The position numbers were made by a program, and so were the translations under genes. Positions 39,961-40,736 of a stretch of 40,736 bases of DNA are shown here, one piece after another. Below the pieces are notes generated by a model, which was given only the letters and a program-made list of their open reading frames with translations, did not search any database and was not told the DNA's origin. Position 1 is the stretch's first letter, and every line of letters begins with the position of its first letter. Source of the stretch: Giesbergeria sp. Its GTDB lineage: Bacteria; Pseudomonadota; Gammaproteobacteria; Burkholderiales; Burkholderiaceae_C. Location of the stretch: the NCBI GenBank assembly GCA_017985015.1, contig JAGNYI010000024.1:3847-44582 (forward strand), given 5' to 3'.

Positions 39961-40221
39961 GCGGAACGCTCCTTTGATGGAAAACCTGAACGATAGCGCG
40001 CGCGGCCGGTATGGCGCGTCAGCAGGCGTAACCGTTGACTGGCGAAACTCGCTTTTCGTTTCGCGCGCGCCTTGCCAAGGTCCGCCGCAAACGATTTCTC
40101 GAAAACCAGCGATTTTGTCCGACAGGCTCAGGGTGCATTGGACCGCGACTTTGGCGTCGCGTAGCGCCTACAAAGCAGGAACAGCGACACCGATTGCTCG
40201 CCCATGACCCAAGGAGATGAG

Positions 40222-40623
40222 ATGAATACACCAATTCAACCCCCGTATGGCACCCCGGATGCCGCAGCCCCGCGCAATCCCGATTTGGCGGAGCAGGCGG
40301 TGCCGGGCCATGGAGTACCGTCTCAAGACCCCGATCCCGCAGCGCAGGTGGGGCTCACCCACGACGAAGCCGAGCGCGAGGCCAAGTCTGTCTATGTGGG
40401 CGGTGGAGCGATGGCAGGCTTGGTTGCGGGCGCGGCCGCTGGCGCGGCAATTGGTGGGCCGATTGGCGTTTTGGTGGGAGGCACGGCAGGCACCATCGCC
40501 GGGGTTCTCGGCGGCGAGGCGGCAGGTCAAGCTACCGAGCCAGAGCCCGCCACCCGCCTGGACCGTCTGCCGACCGAGGCCGAGATCCGCAGCGCAGACG
40601 ACGACGGACTTGTGCACTCGTAA
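40222..40623 (+). CDS. Glycine-zipper domain protein
   Basis: A 133-residue protein: a Pro-rich acidic N-terminus (about 1-60), then a glycine-zipper segment (about 67-104, repeated G-x-x-x-G with A and V), and a charged tail. Such segments are often membrane- or envelope-associated; the function is not known. AAGGAG lies just before the ATG at 40222. A 7-bp inverted repeat (GCGAAAC/GTTTCGC, 40042-40064) in the upstream gap is probably only a local hairpin. No other gene is seen in 39961-40221. Confidence 0.75.
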   Translation: MNTPIQPPYGTPDAAAPRNPDLAEQAVPGHGVPSQDPDPAAQVGLTHDEAEREAKSVYVGGGAMAGLVAGAAAGAAIGGPIGVLVGGTAGTIAGVLGGEAAGQATEPEPATRLDRLPTEAEIRSADDDGLVHS

Positions 40624-40630
40624 GTACTAA

Positions 40631-40736
40631 GAGCCTGTTCGAAGTCTTTTTGGAGTCGCACAAGTACCTTGCCGGGATGGGGTGCAAGGCGCGGTGCGCA
40701 GCCAATAGCTCGGCTATTGGCAAGCGCCGCAACGCC
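40631..40736 (+). repeat. Truncated dispersed repeat with inverted-repeat core at the right edge
   Basis: From GAGCCTGTTCGAAGTC to the edge the sequence has a non-coding, repeat-like character. It includes GCCAATAGC (40701-40709) and GCTATTGGC (40713-40721), a perfect 9-bp inverted repeat with 3-nt loop, flanked by GGCGC and GCGCC. I recall similar elements in Acidovorax-type genomes, but the other end is outside the window, so its size and type (repeat or insertion-sequence edge) are unknown. Confidence 0.45.

Noticed and set aside
1-40736. CRISPR array
   Set aside because: No regularly spaced direct repeats with unique spacers are seen; the short dispersed elements are kilobases apart.

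Overview
The window reads as a chromosomal segment of a high-GC betaproteobacterium, most likely a member of the Comamonadaceae (Acidovorax-like Burkholderiales). The evidence is the gene order (hisI-hisE, tatABC, petABC, sspAB; spoT-rpoZ-gmk-yicC; rph-rdgB-hemW), the protein sequences, and a short intergenic repeat I associate with that family. No database search was possible, so the genus is an inference. Apart from one fragmentary chemotaxis-receptor remnant and a truncated dispersed repeat at the right edge there is no mobile DNA: no transposase, phage gene or CRISPR array was seen.

Left part (1-10.7 kb) is the most accessory-looking. It starts with an FMN-dependent alpha-hydroxy-acid dehydrogenase (LldD type, probably beginning left of the window). 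A tight co-directional cluster follows: ECF sigma factor, RskA-type anti-sigma factor, DUF3034 exported protein, a truncated haemoglobin with a signal peptide, and a cupredoxin-like exported protein, then a ThDP enzyme of the acetolactate synthase family. Next come dinB with an internal insertion, a remnant of a methyl-accepting chemotaxis protein, and minus-strand queF, a 2OG-Fe(II) oxygenase and yaaA.

Middle part (10.7-25.4 kb): rne on the minus strand is divergent from rluC across a 588-bp leader region. rluC begins a run of closely packed genes (rluC, HAD phosphatase, Rieske protein, SppA-type peptidase, hisI, hisE, DUF4870, patatin, HIT, tatA, tatB, tatC), many joined by ATGA overlaps. 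A DegS-like protease and a Nif3-like protein are divergent across a symmetric promoter. pdxA and mscL converge.

Right part (25.4-40.7 kb): petABC (cytochrome bc1) ends at a terminator, followed by sspA-sspB, tRNA-Thr(TGT), tRNA-Arg(ACG) and greB. Minus-strand yicC, gmk, rpoZ and spoT follow. A divergent unit carries a cytosolic Ser/Thr kinase and a PP2C phosphatase, then rph, rdgB and hemW. An I78-type inhibitor lipoprotein and a glycine-zipper protein close the window.

The best candidates for poorly described biology are the sigma/anti-sigma-linked exported haemoglobin-cupredoxin module (1.2-4.7 kb) and the kinase/phosphatase pair (35.0-36.9 kb). Smaller points of interest are the promoter architecture (-10 boxes abutting start codons) and the hairpins and repeats between genes.
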